This document shows, one piece after another, positions 1 to 7,709 of a DNA stretch of 11,996 nucleotides. Location of the stretch: the NCBI GenBank assembly GCA_964012875.1, contig CAXGUU010000074.1, positions 1 to 11,996 on the forward strand, in the 5' to 3' direction. The notes beneath the pieces are model-generated. The model searched no databases. It was not told where the DNA came from and saw only the letters and a program-made list of their open reading frames with translations. This DNA comes from CAXGUU01 sp964012875 (GTDB taxonomy: Bacteria; Pseudomonadota; Gammaproteobacteria; Ga0077536). Position 1 is the first letter of the stretch; every line of letters begins with the position of its first letter. A program made the translations under genes and the position numbers.

Positions 1-1292
1 ATGTGGTGAATGTCTGCCGCACGCATGGGGTCCCACTGGTTACGCGTGGCGCCGGCACCGGGCTTTCTGGTGGCGCCCTGCCGTTGGCAAACGGCTGTCT
101 GATGAGTCTGGCGGCATTCAGCCGCGTGATTGATATCGATACTGATAATTTAACCGCGACCGTCGAGCCCGGCGTCCGCAATCTCGCCATTACTGAAGCG
201 GTCGCGCCGCATGGTCTCTACTATGCGCCCGACCCTTCCTCGCAGATTGCCTGCTCCATCGGCGGCAACGTAGCGGAAAATTCAGGCGGTTTGCATTGCC
301 TGAAATACGGATTGACGGTTCATAACGTGCTAGAGGTAAAAATCATCACCATCGACGGGCAATGGTTGACGCTGGGCGGGCGCAGTCTGGATACGCCGGG
401 GCTCGATCTGTTGGCCATCATGCATGGCTCTGAAGGATTGCTCGGAGTGATCATGGAAGTTACCGTTAAATTGTTGCCGCGGCCGGAGCGCGCGCAGGTG
501 ATGCTTGCGCCATTCACCGCTGTCGCTGACGCCGGCACCGCGGTTGCCGAGATCATCGCTGCCGGCATTGTGCCGGGCGGCCTGGAGATGATGGACAAGC
601 TGGCAGTCGAAGTCGTGGAAGCATTTTGCGGTGCCGGGTACCCGCTCGACGCTGAGGCGGTATTGCTGTGCGAAGTCGATGGCAATGACGCTGACGTCGA
701 AGCTCAGGTCCGCGCGGTCGGAGAAATTCTGACCCGGTGCGGGGCTGGCCAGATTCGCATTTCGCAGAATGAGAGCGAACGCCTCGAACTCTGGGCCGGA
801 CGCAAAGCCGCGTTTCCGGCGATTGGAAGAATTGCACCGGATTTGTATTGCATTGACGGCACTATTCCGCGGCGCCACCTGGTGCAGGTGCTGCACGCCA
901 TCGGCGATCTGTCCGAAGAGTACGGGCTGCCGGTTGCCAATGTCTTCCATGCTGGCGATGGCAATTTACACCCGCTGATTGCATTTGACGCCAATGACGA
1001 CGATGAGCTTAAGCGAACCGAAGCGCTGGGCAGCCGCATTCTATCCTTGTGCGTCGAGGTCGGTGGCACTGTAACTGGCGAGCATGGTGTAGGCGTCGAA
1101 AAACTGAACGAAATGTGTGTGCAATTCACACCGGCCGAGTTGCGCCAGATGCACACCATAAAGGCCGCATTCGATCCGGAATCCCTGCTCAATCCAGGGA
1201 AGGGCGTTCCGACCTTGAATCGCTGCGCAGAGTTCGGGGCGATGCATATCAGGCAGGGGCACGACCCCCACCCCAACCTCGAACGTTTTTAG
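1..1292 (+). CDS. glcD: Glycolate oxidase FAD-binding subunit GlcD (5'-truncated by window edge)
   Basis: This is the FAD-binding subunit of glycolate oxidase, which oxidises glycolate to glyoxylate and passes electrons on with the GlcE and GlcF subunits. The visible 429 residues align by memory with E. coli GlcD (499 aa) from about residue 70 to the final residues: the end, NLERF, matches ELERF there. The missing ~70 residues therefore lie left of the window, and the GTG at 3 is not the true start. Seen: PRGAGTGLSGGALP-like FAD (PCMH) loop near the left end, PDPSSQIACSIGGNVAEN around residues 76-93, and the C-terminal domain motifs FHAGDGNLHPL and TGEHGVGVEKL, which carry the catalytic/flavin-contact histidines. 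The gene ends 16 bases from the convergent tldD stop, so glcE and glcF do not follow it. D-lactate dehydrogenases share the fold, but the match to GlcD is closer throughout. Confidence 0.93.
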   Translation, partial: VVNVCRTHGVPLVTRGAGTGLSGGALPLANGCLMSLAAFSRVIDIDTDNLTATVEPGVRNLAITEAVAPHGLYYAPDPSSQIACSIGGNVAENSGGLHCLKYGLTVHNVLEVKIITIDGQWLTLGGRSLDTPGLDLLAIMHGSEGLLGVIMEVTVKLLPRPERAQVMLAPFTAVADAGTAVAEIIAAGIVPGGLEMMDKLAVEVVEAFCGAGYPLDAEAVLLCEVDGNDADVEAQVRAVGEILTRCGAGQIRISQNESERLELWAGRKAAFPAIGRIAPDLYCIDGTIPRRHLVQVLHAIGDLSEEYGLPVANVFHAGDGNLHPLIAFDANDDDELKRTEALGSRILSLCVEVGGTVTGEHGVGVEKLNEMCVQFTPAELRQMHTIKAAFDPESLLNPGKGVPTLNRCAEFGAMHIRQGHDPHPNLERF

Positions 1293-1308
1293 CGTCTCGT
1301 CTGACGGT

Positions 1309-2781
1309 TCAGGCCTTGGTGCCGCCAACCGTGAGGCTGTCTATCTTGAGGGTAGGCTGACCAACGCCGACGGGGACGGACTGACCATCTTTTCCACAGG
1401 TGCCGATACCGTTATCGAGCGCCAGGTTGTTGCCAACCATGGACACGCGGGTTAGGACATCAGGCCCGTTGCCGATCAAGGTCGCACCGCGCACCGGCGC
1501 GGTGATCCTGCCATTCTCGATGAGATAAGCCTCGCTGGCGCTGAATACAAACTTTCCGTTGGTAATGTCGACCTGTCCGCCGCCGAAGCTGACGGCATAC
1601 AGCCCCTTGTCGACGCTGGCGATGATTTCGTCGTGTTCGCGCTGTCCTGCCAGCATGTAGGTGTTGGTCATGCGCGGCATCGGACGATGGGAATAGGACT
1701 GGCGGCGGCCGTTCCCGGTTGGCGCCCGACCCATCAGGCCGGCGTTGTGTCGATCCTGCATGTAGTTGCGCAGGCGACCGTTCTCAATCAGTACGGTGCA
1801 CGCTGTGGGCGTGCCCTCATCGTCGACAGTCAGAGAGCCGCGTCGATTCGGTAGGGTTCCGTCATCGACGACGGTGCAGGCTTCATCCGCCACTTTTTCG
1901 CCGACCCGACCGCTGAATGCGGAGGTACCCTTGCGGTTGAAGTCGCCCTCGAGGCCGTGGCCGATTGCTTCATGCAACAGGATACCCGGCCAGCCCGGAC
2001 CCAGTACCACCATCATTTCGCCAGCCGGCGCTTCCCTCGCTTCCAGGCTGACCAGGGCCTGGCGCAATGCTTCATCAGCGATATCACAAGGACTATCAGC
2101 CGCAAACAAAGCTTCGTACCCACTGCGGCCACCGCCCCCATAGGTGGCGCTTTCACGCCGGCCATCCTGTTCAACGATCACAGAGACGTTCAGACGGACC
2201 AGTGGACGCATGTCAGCGGCGAGCGCGCCGTCGCTGTTGAGAACCATCATTGCCGTGTGCTGGCCGGACAGCCCGACCATCACTTCGACAACCCTGGGGT
2301 CGGCCCGGCGCAGGCGTTGGTCGAGTTCACGCAACACGGCCAGTTTAGCCTCGGTCGCCACCGAATTCAGGGGATCATCGGCCGTATAAAGTGGTGTCAG
2401 CCTCTCGCCATGATGCGCTGCGGTCAATTCGATTGTCCCGCTTTGCCCGCCAGCAGAGATCGCCCGAGCTGCCTTCGCTGCATCGTTCAGCGCGGGAATC
2501 GTTAAATCGTCCGAATAGGCGAATCCGGTCCGTTCACCGGCAACCGCACGTATTCCGGCGCCATGTCGGATGCTGTGCACTCCCTCCTTGATGATGCCGT
2601 CTTCCAGGCTCCATGATTCACTGCGAGTCGCCTCGAGATAGATATCGCCCCATTCGTCGCTGCGCCCGGCCAGTTGCCCGAGAACAAAGCCAAGTCCGTC
2701 TATATCCATGCCGACCGGTTCAAGCAGGCGCGCCTGGGCCATCGTTAGCGGGTTGTCATTCATACACCCATTATCCAGCAT
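1309..2781 (-). CDS. tldD: Metalloprotease TldD
   Basis: TldD is the catalytic half of the TldD/TldE (PmbA) zinc protease heterodimer. In E. coli it cleaves unfolded peptides, matures microcin B17 and degrades the CcdA antitoxin. The protein is 490 aa (E. coli TldD 481). The zinc motif HExxxH is seen as HEAIGH at residues 270-275, followed by GLEGDFNRKGTSAFSG. A cysteine at residue 462 (GTCGKDGQ) sits where E. coli has its third metal ligand, and the C-terminal QPTLKIDSLTVGGT is typical. Two starts are possible: ATG at 2781, preceded by GGAG four bases upstream, or ATG at 2763, seven residues in with little ribosome-binding signal. I chose 2781. The gene points away from alaC and stands alone on its strand. 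The partner gene tldE/pmbA is not in the window, which is common because the two are often unlinked. Confidence 0.95.
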   Translation of the reverse strand: MLDNGCMNDNPLTMAQARLLEPVGMDIDGLGFVLGQLAGRSDEWGDIYLEATRSESWSLEDGIIKEGVHSIRHGAGIRAVAGERTGFAYSDDLTIPALNDAAKAARAISAGGQSGTIELTAAHHGERLTPLYTADDPLNSVATEAKLAVLRELDQRLRRADPRVVEVMVGLSGQHTAMMVLNSDGALAADMRPLVRLNVSVIVEQDGRRESATYGGGGRSGYEALFAADSPCDIADEALRQALVSLEAREAPAGEMMVVLGPGWPGILLHEAIGHGLEGDFNRKGTSAFSGRVGEKVADEACTVVDDGTLPNRRGSLTVDDEGTPTACTVLIENGRLRNYMQDRHNAGLMGRAPTGNGRRQSYSHRPMPRMTNTYMLAGQREHDEIIASVDKGLYAVSFGGGQVDITNGKFVFSASEAYLIENGRITAPVRGATLIGNGPDVLTRVSMVGNNLALDNGIGTCGKDGQSVPVGVGQPTLKIDSLTVGGTKA

Positions 2782-2849
2782 CGGGCTCCATGATCATCCG
2801 GGCCGACCGAATTATTTAGAGATCAATTTCAATAATGCTGGGCACGCGT

Positions 2850-2878
2850 TTGACACCATTCAGTGCGGTCGGTAGGTT
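2850..2878 (+). promoter_or_regulatory. Candidate sigma70-type promoter for alaC-hom-thrC
   Basis: A perfect -35 hexamer TTGACA lies at 2850-2855. It is followed after exactly 17 bases by TAGGTT at 2873-2878, which keeps the three most important -10 positions (T, A and the final T). Transcription would begin near 2885, upstream of both possible alaC starts. It lies in the 136-base divergent gap between tldD and alaC, where a promoter is expected. Prediction from consensus only. Confidence 0.45.
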
Positions 2879-2917
2879 TGCGCCTCCTTTTTTCCCGTGT
2901 TCGTCAAATTTTGGCCC

Positions 2918-4099
2918 GTGAGTACCGATTTTCCTCGCATCGATCGGCTGCCGCCGTACGTATTCAATCAGGTGAACGAGCTCAAGATGGCTGCTCGTCA
3001 TCGCGGCGAGGACATCATCGATTTCGGCATGGGGAATCCGGACCAGCCAACCCCTCAGCACATAGTCGATAAGTTGTGTGAGGTGGCCCGGCGTGGGGAT
3101 ACCCATCGCTATTCGGTTTCGCGCGGCATACCGCGGCTCCGGCGCGCGATTTGCAACTGGTACAAGGACCGGTATGACGTCGATCTCGATCCCGAGACTG
3201 AGGCCATCGTCACCATCGGTTCAAAAGAAGGGCTCGCCCACCTCGCGCTCGCCACCGTCGATCGCGGTGATGCGGTGCTGGTTCCCAATCCGGCCTATCC
3301 AATCCATCCGTATGGATTTGTCATCGCGGGGGCAGACATCCGCCATGTGCCCATAGGGCGCGACATCGATTTCTTTGCTGAACTCGAAACGGCGATCAGA
3401 AACACCTGGCCGCGCCCGAAATTCCTGCTACTGAATTTTCCGAGTAACCCCACAGCGCAATGCGTCGAACTTGAATTTTTTGAACGCATTGTCGAGATCG
3501 TGCGCGAGGCCGGCATCTACATCGTCCATGACCTCGCCTACGCCGATTTGGTTTTTGATGGTTACCGGGCGCCCTCGATACTGGAGGTTGATGGCGCGCG
3601 CGAATGTGCGGTCGAGTTCTTTTCGCTGTCCAAGAGCTACAACATGCCGGGCTGGCGGGTTGGTTTCATGGTTGGCAACAGCGACATTGTCCAGGCGCTG
3701 GCGCGTATCAAGTCGTACCTTGATTACGGTACGTTCACGCCTATCCAGGTTGCCGCAATCGCGGCGCTGGAGGGTCCGCAGGCCTGCGTTTCTGAAATTC
3801 GCGACATGTACCAGATGCGCCGCGACATTCTTTGCGAAGGTATGCAGGCGGCGGGTTGGGACGTTGAGAAGCCGCGCGGCACTATGTTCGTGTGGGCGCG
3901 CGTACCCCCTGAGCTCGAACATTTGGGTTCGCTTGAATTCTCCAAAAAACTCCTTGCTGAAGCGAAAGTCGCAACCTCACCCGGGATCGGTTTTGGTGAA
4001 TACGGAGACGCTTATGTGCGTTTTGCACTGATTGAAAATGCGCACCGTTCGCGGCAGGCGATTCGTGGAATCAAGGACATGATGCGCGACGTGGGTTGA
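2918..4099 (+). CDS. alaC: Alanine transaminase AlaC (PLP class I/II aminotransferase)
   Basis: This PLP-dependent fold-type I aminotransferase closely resembles E. coli AlaC (YfdZ), which makes alanine from pyruvate and glutamate. It shares FxRIDRLPPYVFN near the N-terminus, IDFGMGNPD, VTIGSKEGLAHL, NFPSNPTAQCVELEFFE and SLSKSYNMPGWRVGFMVGN. Counting from the GTG at 2918 the protein is 393 aa. The PLP lysine is K239, with N177 and D205 as cofactor contacts, and R368 (YVRFALIEN) should bind the substrate carboxylate. The start is uncertain: GTG at 2897 (400 aa) is also open, and neither has a clear Shine-Dalgarno. I prefer 2918 because family similarity begins just after it. It opens an apparent operon with hom (25-base gap) and thrC. 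Aspartate aminotransferase activity is the main alternative, and substrate preference cannot be settled from sequence. Confidence 0.9.
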   Translation: MSTDFPRIDRLPPYVFNQVNELKMAARHRGEDIIDFGMGNPDQPTPQHIVDKLCEVARRGDTHRYSVSRGIPRLRRAICNWYKDRYDVDLDPETEAIVTIGSKEGLAHLALATVDRGDAVLVPNPAYPIHPYGFVIAGADIRHVPIGRDIDFFAELETAIRNTWPRPKFLLLNFPSNPTAQCVELEFFERIVEIVREAGIYIVHDLAYADLVFDGYRAPSILEVDGARECAVEFFSLSKSYNMPGWRVGFMVGNSDIVQALARIKSYLDYGTFTPIQVAAIAALEGPQACVSEIRDMYQMRRDILCEGMQAAGWDVEKPRGTMFVWARVPPELEHLGSLEFSKKLLAEAKVATSPGIGFGEYGDAYVRFALIENAHRSRQAIRGIKDMMRDVG

Positions 4100-4124
4100 G
4101 CACTCATATCAACGGAACAAACAG

Positions 4125-5459
4125 ATGCCGAATAAATCGCCAGCCAGCTTGGGACCCGTGAAGGTAGGAGTCCTGGGACTCGGGACCGTGGGTTGTGGAA
4201 CCCTGAACGTGCTGTCTCGCAATCACGACGAAATTACACGACGGGCCGGACGCTCCATCGAGGTTGTGAAAGCCTCCGCGCGCGACCTCGGCAAAAGCCG
4301 GCCGATTGATCAATCGACGATCGAACTGACGGACGATTCCTTGGCGGTGGTCAATGACCCGCAGATTCATATCGTGGTCGAACTCATTGGCGGCACGGAA
4401 CCTGCGCGCGAGCTGGTATTGAAAGCGCTTGAAAATGGCAAGCACGTCGTCACCGCAAACAAGGCCCTGATCGCGATGCACGGTAACGAAGTATTTGAAG
4501 CTGCACGCAAAGCGGGTGTCACGGTCGCCTTCGAGGCTGCCGTTGCAGGTGGTATCCCGGTCATTAAAACACTGCGCGAAGGACTCGCTGGAAACTCGAT
4601 TTCCTGGCTTGCTGGAATTATCAACGGCACCTGCAATTTTATGCTGACGGGGATGAAGGATCGCGGTGCAGGCTTCAATGAAATCCTGGCCGAAGCGCAG
4701 GCGTTGGGTTACGCCGAGGCCGATCCTTCCTTTGATGTCGATGGTGTCGATGCCGCTCACAAGCTGACTATTCTTGCCGCCATAGCGTTTGGTATTCCGC
4801 TCCAGTTCGAGACGGTTTCAATTGAGGGTATTCGCAGTCTCGCCATCGAAGATGTGAATCACGCGGCGGCCTTCGGATACGTTATCAAGCACCTTGCGAT
4901 TGCGGCGAACACCGGCGACAAGATCGAGCTGCGTGTGCACCCGACACTGGTTCCGGAGCGACATATGCTCGCCAACGTAAACGGGGTCATGAATGCCGTT
5001 GTGATCGAGGGCGACGCAGTGGGACCGATGATGTTGTCGGGGGCGGGCGCTGGCGCAGAGCCCACCGCTTCATCGGTGGTCGCGGATCTGGTCGACGTCG
5101 TGCGCGCGCTGACAGTTGATCCCGACAACCGCGTTCCGCACCTGGCGTTCCAGCCCGATGCGCTGACCAGTACATCCATCGCCTCCATGGACGACATTTT
5201 CAGTGCTTATTACCTGCGCATGCGCGTCAGTGACAGGCCCGGAGTCCTCGCTCATGTGACCCGCATTCTAGGCTCGCATAAGATCAGTATTGAGGCGATA
5301 AGCCAGAGAGAGTCGGCTGACAGTGACAAAACCGTTCCACTCGTCATTATGACGCATGAAGTTGCCGAATCGGCGATGAATGTCGCCTGCAGCGAGATGC
5401 AAAATCTCGATGAGGTATTGGACGATATCGTTCGCTATCGCGTGGCAGGCTGGTCATGA
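4125..5459 (+). CDS. hom: Homoserine dehydrogenase with C-terminal ACT domain
   Basis: Hom reduces aspartate-4-semialdehyde to homoserine with NAD(P)H, the branch step toward threonine and methionine in the cytoplasm. The 444-aa protein is the monofunctional type, with no aspartokinase domain. Seen in order: Rossmann nucleotide loop GLGTVG at residues 18-23; VTANKALIA at 109-117; the catalytic-domain signature GYAEADPSFDVDGVDAAHKL, in which E198, D209 and K213 correspond to the substrate-binding and catalytic residues of the family; and an ACT domain from about 364 (MRVSDRPGVLAHVTRIL) to the end, which usually senses threonine. The ATG at 4125 has GGAA seven bases upstream. The stop codon overlaps the thrC start in ATGA, so translational coupling is likely. 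No leader-peptide attenuator fits in the 25 bases upstream, so feedback is probably allosteric through the ACT domain (inference). Confidence 0.96.
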   Translation: MPNKSPASLGPVKVGVLGLGTVGCGTLNVLSRNHDEITRRAGRSIEVVKASARDLGKSRPIDQSTIELTDDSLAVVNDPQIHIVVELIGGTEPARELVLKALENGKHVVTANKALIAMHGNEVFEAARKAGVTVAFEAAVAGGIPVIKTLREGLAGNSISWLAGIINGTCNFMLTGMKDRGAGFNEILAEAQALGYAEADPSFDVDGVDAAHKLTILAAIAFGIPLQFETVSIEGIRSLAIEDVNHAAAFGYVIKHLAIAANTGDKIELRVHPTLVPERHMLANVNGVMNAVVIEGDAVGPMMLSGAGAGAEPTASSVVADLVDVVRALTVDPDNRVPHLAFQPDALTSTSIASMDDIFSAYYLRMRVSDRPGVLAHVTRILGSHKISIEAISQRESADSDKTVPLVIMTHEVAESAMNVACSEMQNLDEVLDDIVRYRVAGWS

Positions 5460-6586
5460 CGGCGTCACATTACGACGGGCTCATCGAGCGTTACCGCGAG
5501 CGTCTGCCGGTCGGTGCCGATACCCGGGTCATCAGTCTTTGCGAGGGCAACACGCCGCTCATCGAACTGCGCAATATCCCGGATAAGCTCGCGCGCGGTG
5601 TGCGCATTTTCGGTAAGTTCGAGGGTTTGAACCCAACCGGCTCGTTCAAGGATCGTGGTATGACCATGGCCGTCACGCAGGCCGTGAGTGAAGGTTCGGA
5701 AGCGATCATCTGCGCCTCCACGGGTAATACTTCGGCTTCTGCTGCCGCCTATGCCGCGCGCGCCGGTATACGCGCGTTCGTATTGATCCCCGGCGGCAAG
5801 ATTGCACTTGGAAAGCTCGCTCAGGCAATGATCCAGGGCGCGGTTGTGATTCAAATCAAGGGCAACTTTGACGATGGCATGCGCATCGTCAAGGAGATGG
5901 CTCAGGCGGCGCCCGTGACCATTGTCAATTCGATCAATCCTTACCGCCTGCAGGGGCAGAAAACGGCGGCCTTCGAGATCATCGACGAACTCGGTTTTGC
6001 CCCGGATTTTCACTGTATCCCGGTCGGTAATGCCGGCAATATCAGCGCCTACTGGACCGGCTACAGTGAGTACGCCGGCGTGACACCGGCGACTGCAGCC
6101 TGCGTATGGTGCGATGATCAATGCCGCTTTGCATTTCCGGCCAAGGTCGACAAACGACCGCGGATGCTTGGTTACCAGGCTGCGGGCGCGGCGCCTTTTA
6201 TTGCCGGCGAGATGATCGATGATCCCGAGACTGTGGCGACGGCCATCCGCATCGGGCGACCGCAATCATGGGATCTGGCGTGGGCAGCGAGCCGCGAATC
6301 CGGTGGCTGGTTCGACCAGTTCAGCGATGAAGAGATCCTAGCAACGCAGAAATTGCTGGCCGAAAAAGAGGGCATTTTCTGCGAGCCGGCCTCGGCAATT
6401 TCTATTGCTGGCGCATTGCGTGATATCGCGAGAGGCAAGATTCCCGCAGGCAGCGTCGTGACTTGTACGCTGACAGGGCATGGCCTCAAGGACCCTGACA
6501 CCGCCATCAAGCAGAGTGCAGGCAATGTACTTGAGGTGCCGGCGGAGAGTGATGCGGTCAGGCGCGCGATTTTAGATACCCTTTAA
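5456..6586 (+). CDS. thrC: Threonine synthase (short type, with Cys-rich insertion)
   Basis: ThrC converts O-phosphohomoserine to threonine and phosphate using PLP (fold type II). At 376 aa it belongs to the short class, like Thermus and Bacillus ThrC, not the ~428-aa E. coli class. Seen: EGNTPLIEL at residues 30-38, NPTGSFKDRGMT with PLP lysine K65, ASTGNTSASAAAYAARAG at 87-104, the PLP-phosphate loop GNAGN at 191-195, MLGYQAAGAAPF, IFCEPASA, and TLTGHGLKDPDTA near the C-terminus. Between GYSEYA and PRMLGY there is an insertion of about 20 residues relative to the short-class sequences I remember, carrying C216-x2-C219-x3-C223. The ATG at 5456 overlaps the hom stop by four bases, so it depends on hom translation. 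thrB (homoserine kinase), which supplies its substrate, is not in this window. Confidence 0.94.
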   Translation: MTASHYDGLIERYRERLPVGADTRVISLCEGNTPLIELRNIPDKLARGVRIFGKFEGLNPTGSFKDRGMTMAVTQAVSEGSEAIICASTGNTSASAAAYAARAGIRAFVLIPGGKIALGKLAQAMIQGAVVIQIKGNFDDGMRIVKEMAQAAPVTIVNSINPYRLQGQKTAAFEIIDELGFAPDFHCIPVGNAGNISAYWTGYSEYAGVTPATAACVWCDDQCRFAFPAKVDKRPRMLGYQAAGAAPFIAGEMIDDPETVATAIRIGRPQSWDLAWAASRESGGWFDQFSDEEILATQKLLAEKEGIFCEPASAISIAGALRDIARGKIPAGSVVTCTLTGHGLKDPDTAIKQSAGNVLEVPAESDAVRRAILDTL

Positions 6587-6601
6587 ATAGACTGGATCTT
6601 T

Positions 6602-6637
6602 CTGCGCGGCGCGGCCGTCCGGGAGCTTTTCGCGCAG
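6602..6637. repeat. Inverted repeat in the thrC-rpfE gap
   Basis: Perfect 7-base arms CTGCGCG (6602-6608) and CGCGCAG (6631-6637) flank a 22-base loop that ends in TTTT. The hairpin lies 16 bases after the thrC stop. No T-run follows the right arm, so it is not a standard intrinsic terminator. It could be an RNA-stability or processing element, or chance in G+C-rich sequence. This 133-base gap has no other clear signal. Confidence 0.25.
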
Positions 6638-6719
6638 GGTCACCTGTCTCGACGTGGCACGCGACGGGATGGATAGCGGTTACCATCGTTACCGAATGCG
6701 CTCTGATTTAATTTTGAAG

Positions 6720-7709
6720 ATGCCTGAGTTCAACATCGTCGTGCCGGACATTTTCGCCTTGCTCGAACCGCTGCGCGAAAGAGATCCCCGGCGTGCTGCG
6801 CGATTCGCCGAGGTCATCGGGCGGGCTGACCACGCCGCCCACGGTCACGACGATGAATGCGCGGAGATGCTGCGCCTGCTCGGTGCCGAAAGTCAACCCG
6901 TCGTGCCGATGCCGCCGGCTTCACTGACCTATGCGCTTGACATCGGGACCGAACCGGAAACGCGCGTGCTGCGGGCCGACCCGGTTCACCTGCGCGCTGA
7001 TCCGAGCCGCCTGGTTTTATTTACGTCCCGACATCTGGAGATCACGCCGACCGAGGGCGACCAACTCATCGGTGCACTTAACGACGTGTATGCCGAGCAG
7101 GCTCTTAATTTCTTGCGCGGGGAGTCCCCCGAACGCTGGTACATCGCTGGCGCGGGACTGCCCGAACTTATCGCGCCGTCGCCGTCGAGTCTCGACGGTG
7201 AAACCCTTGAGCCCGACAGACAAAGCCGACGCCAGATGGGCGCATTGCAAACGATTTGGACCGAGATACAGATGCTCTTTCATGACCATCCGGTCAACGA
7301 GGCGCGCGTTGGGAAACTCAAACCCGCGATCAACTCTGTTTGGTTCTGGGGAGGAGGTGATGTCACCATCCCTCGGGGGTTGCAGGACATCGCTATTGCC
7401 ACTGACGACGACGAGCTGTGGACGGCCGCTGCATCTTGTGGTGTAGGTCAGCGAGTCGAACTGGTTGCCCTTATTGAAGAGACCGCGCCGGCCATGGTTG
7501 TCCTTCGTAATCCTGACCACGCGACCTGTGATCGACTGTGCGATGCGCTGGAGAATGGCTTGCGGCGTTTGCGCTGCGGCCGCATCGACGCCGTGACGCT
7601 TAGCGATCGCAACCAGCGGTTTCGGCTGACAAAGTCTAACAGGTGGCGTGTGTGGCGCCGTGCGTCCGGTTTTTGGGCGTACCGGCAGTCGCACCTTCGG
7701 AAAAATTGA
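6720..7709 (+). CDS. rpfE: RpfE-family protein of unknown biochemical function
   Basis: This matches the RpfE-type regulatory protein family, named after a gene in the Xanthomonas rpf (regulation of pathogenicity factors) region and otherwise biochemically uncharacterised. Family hallmarks seen, numbered from the chosen start (329 aa): RADPVHLRADPSRLVLF at 85-101, RWYI at 139-142, TEIQMLFHDHPVNEAR at 181-196, NSVWFWGGG at 205-213 followed by IP, and a basic aromatic tail RWRVWRR at 308-314. There is no signal peptide or membrane segment, so it is probably cytoplasmic. An N-terminal His/Asp stretch, HAAHGHDDE at 38-46, looks unusual. The start is uncertain: the frame is open from GTG 6654, with ATGs at 6669, 6696 and 6720. 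I chose 6720 because family-like sequence (FNIVVPDIFALL) begins there, although no good ribosome-binding site precedes any of them. The stop overlaps the recJ start by one base. Confidence 0.8.
   Translation: MPEFNIVVPDIFALLEPLRERDPRRAARFAEVIGRADHAAHGHDDECAEMLRLLGAESQPVVPMPPASLTYALDIGTEPETRVLRADPVHLRADPSRLVLFTSRHLEITPTEGDQLIGALNDVYAEQALNFLRGESPERWYIAGAGLPELIAPSPSSLDGETLEPDRQSRRQMGALQTIWTEIQMLFHDHPVNEARVGKLKPAINSVWFWGGGDVTIPRGLQDIAIATDDDELWTAAASCGVGQRVELVALIEETAPAMVVLRNPDHATCDRLCDALENGLRRLRCGRIDAVTLSDRNQRFRLTKSNRWRVWRRASGFWAYRQSHLRKN

Noticed and set aside
704..1276. 190-residue open frame on the minus strand inside glcD
   Set aside because: It lies wholly antisense to a clearly recognised gene, has low-complexity Ser/Pro-rich composition and no recognisable domain. 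Long antisense frames are expected in G+C-rich coding sequence.
1281..1308. Intrinsic terminator between glcD and tldD
   Set aside because: Only a 4-base stem (CGTC/GACG) is present, and the T-run precedes it instead of following, so neither strand shows a convincing terminator.
2816..3106. 96-residue minus-strand open frame spanning the tldD-alaC gap
   Set aside because: Most of it is antisense to the start of alaC, it resembles no family I know, and it would cover the predicted alaC promoter. Better explained as a shadow.
7643..7708. 22-residue N-terminal extension of RecJ
   Set aside because: It lies inside the RpfE coding region, is unlike RecJ, and the ATG at 7709 gives the exact E. 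coli length with a better ribosome-binding site.
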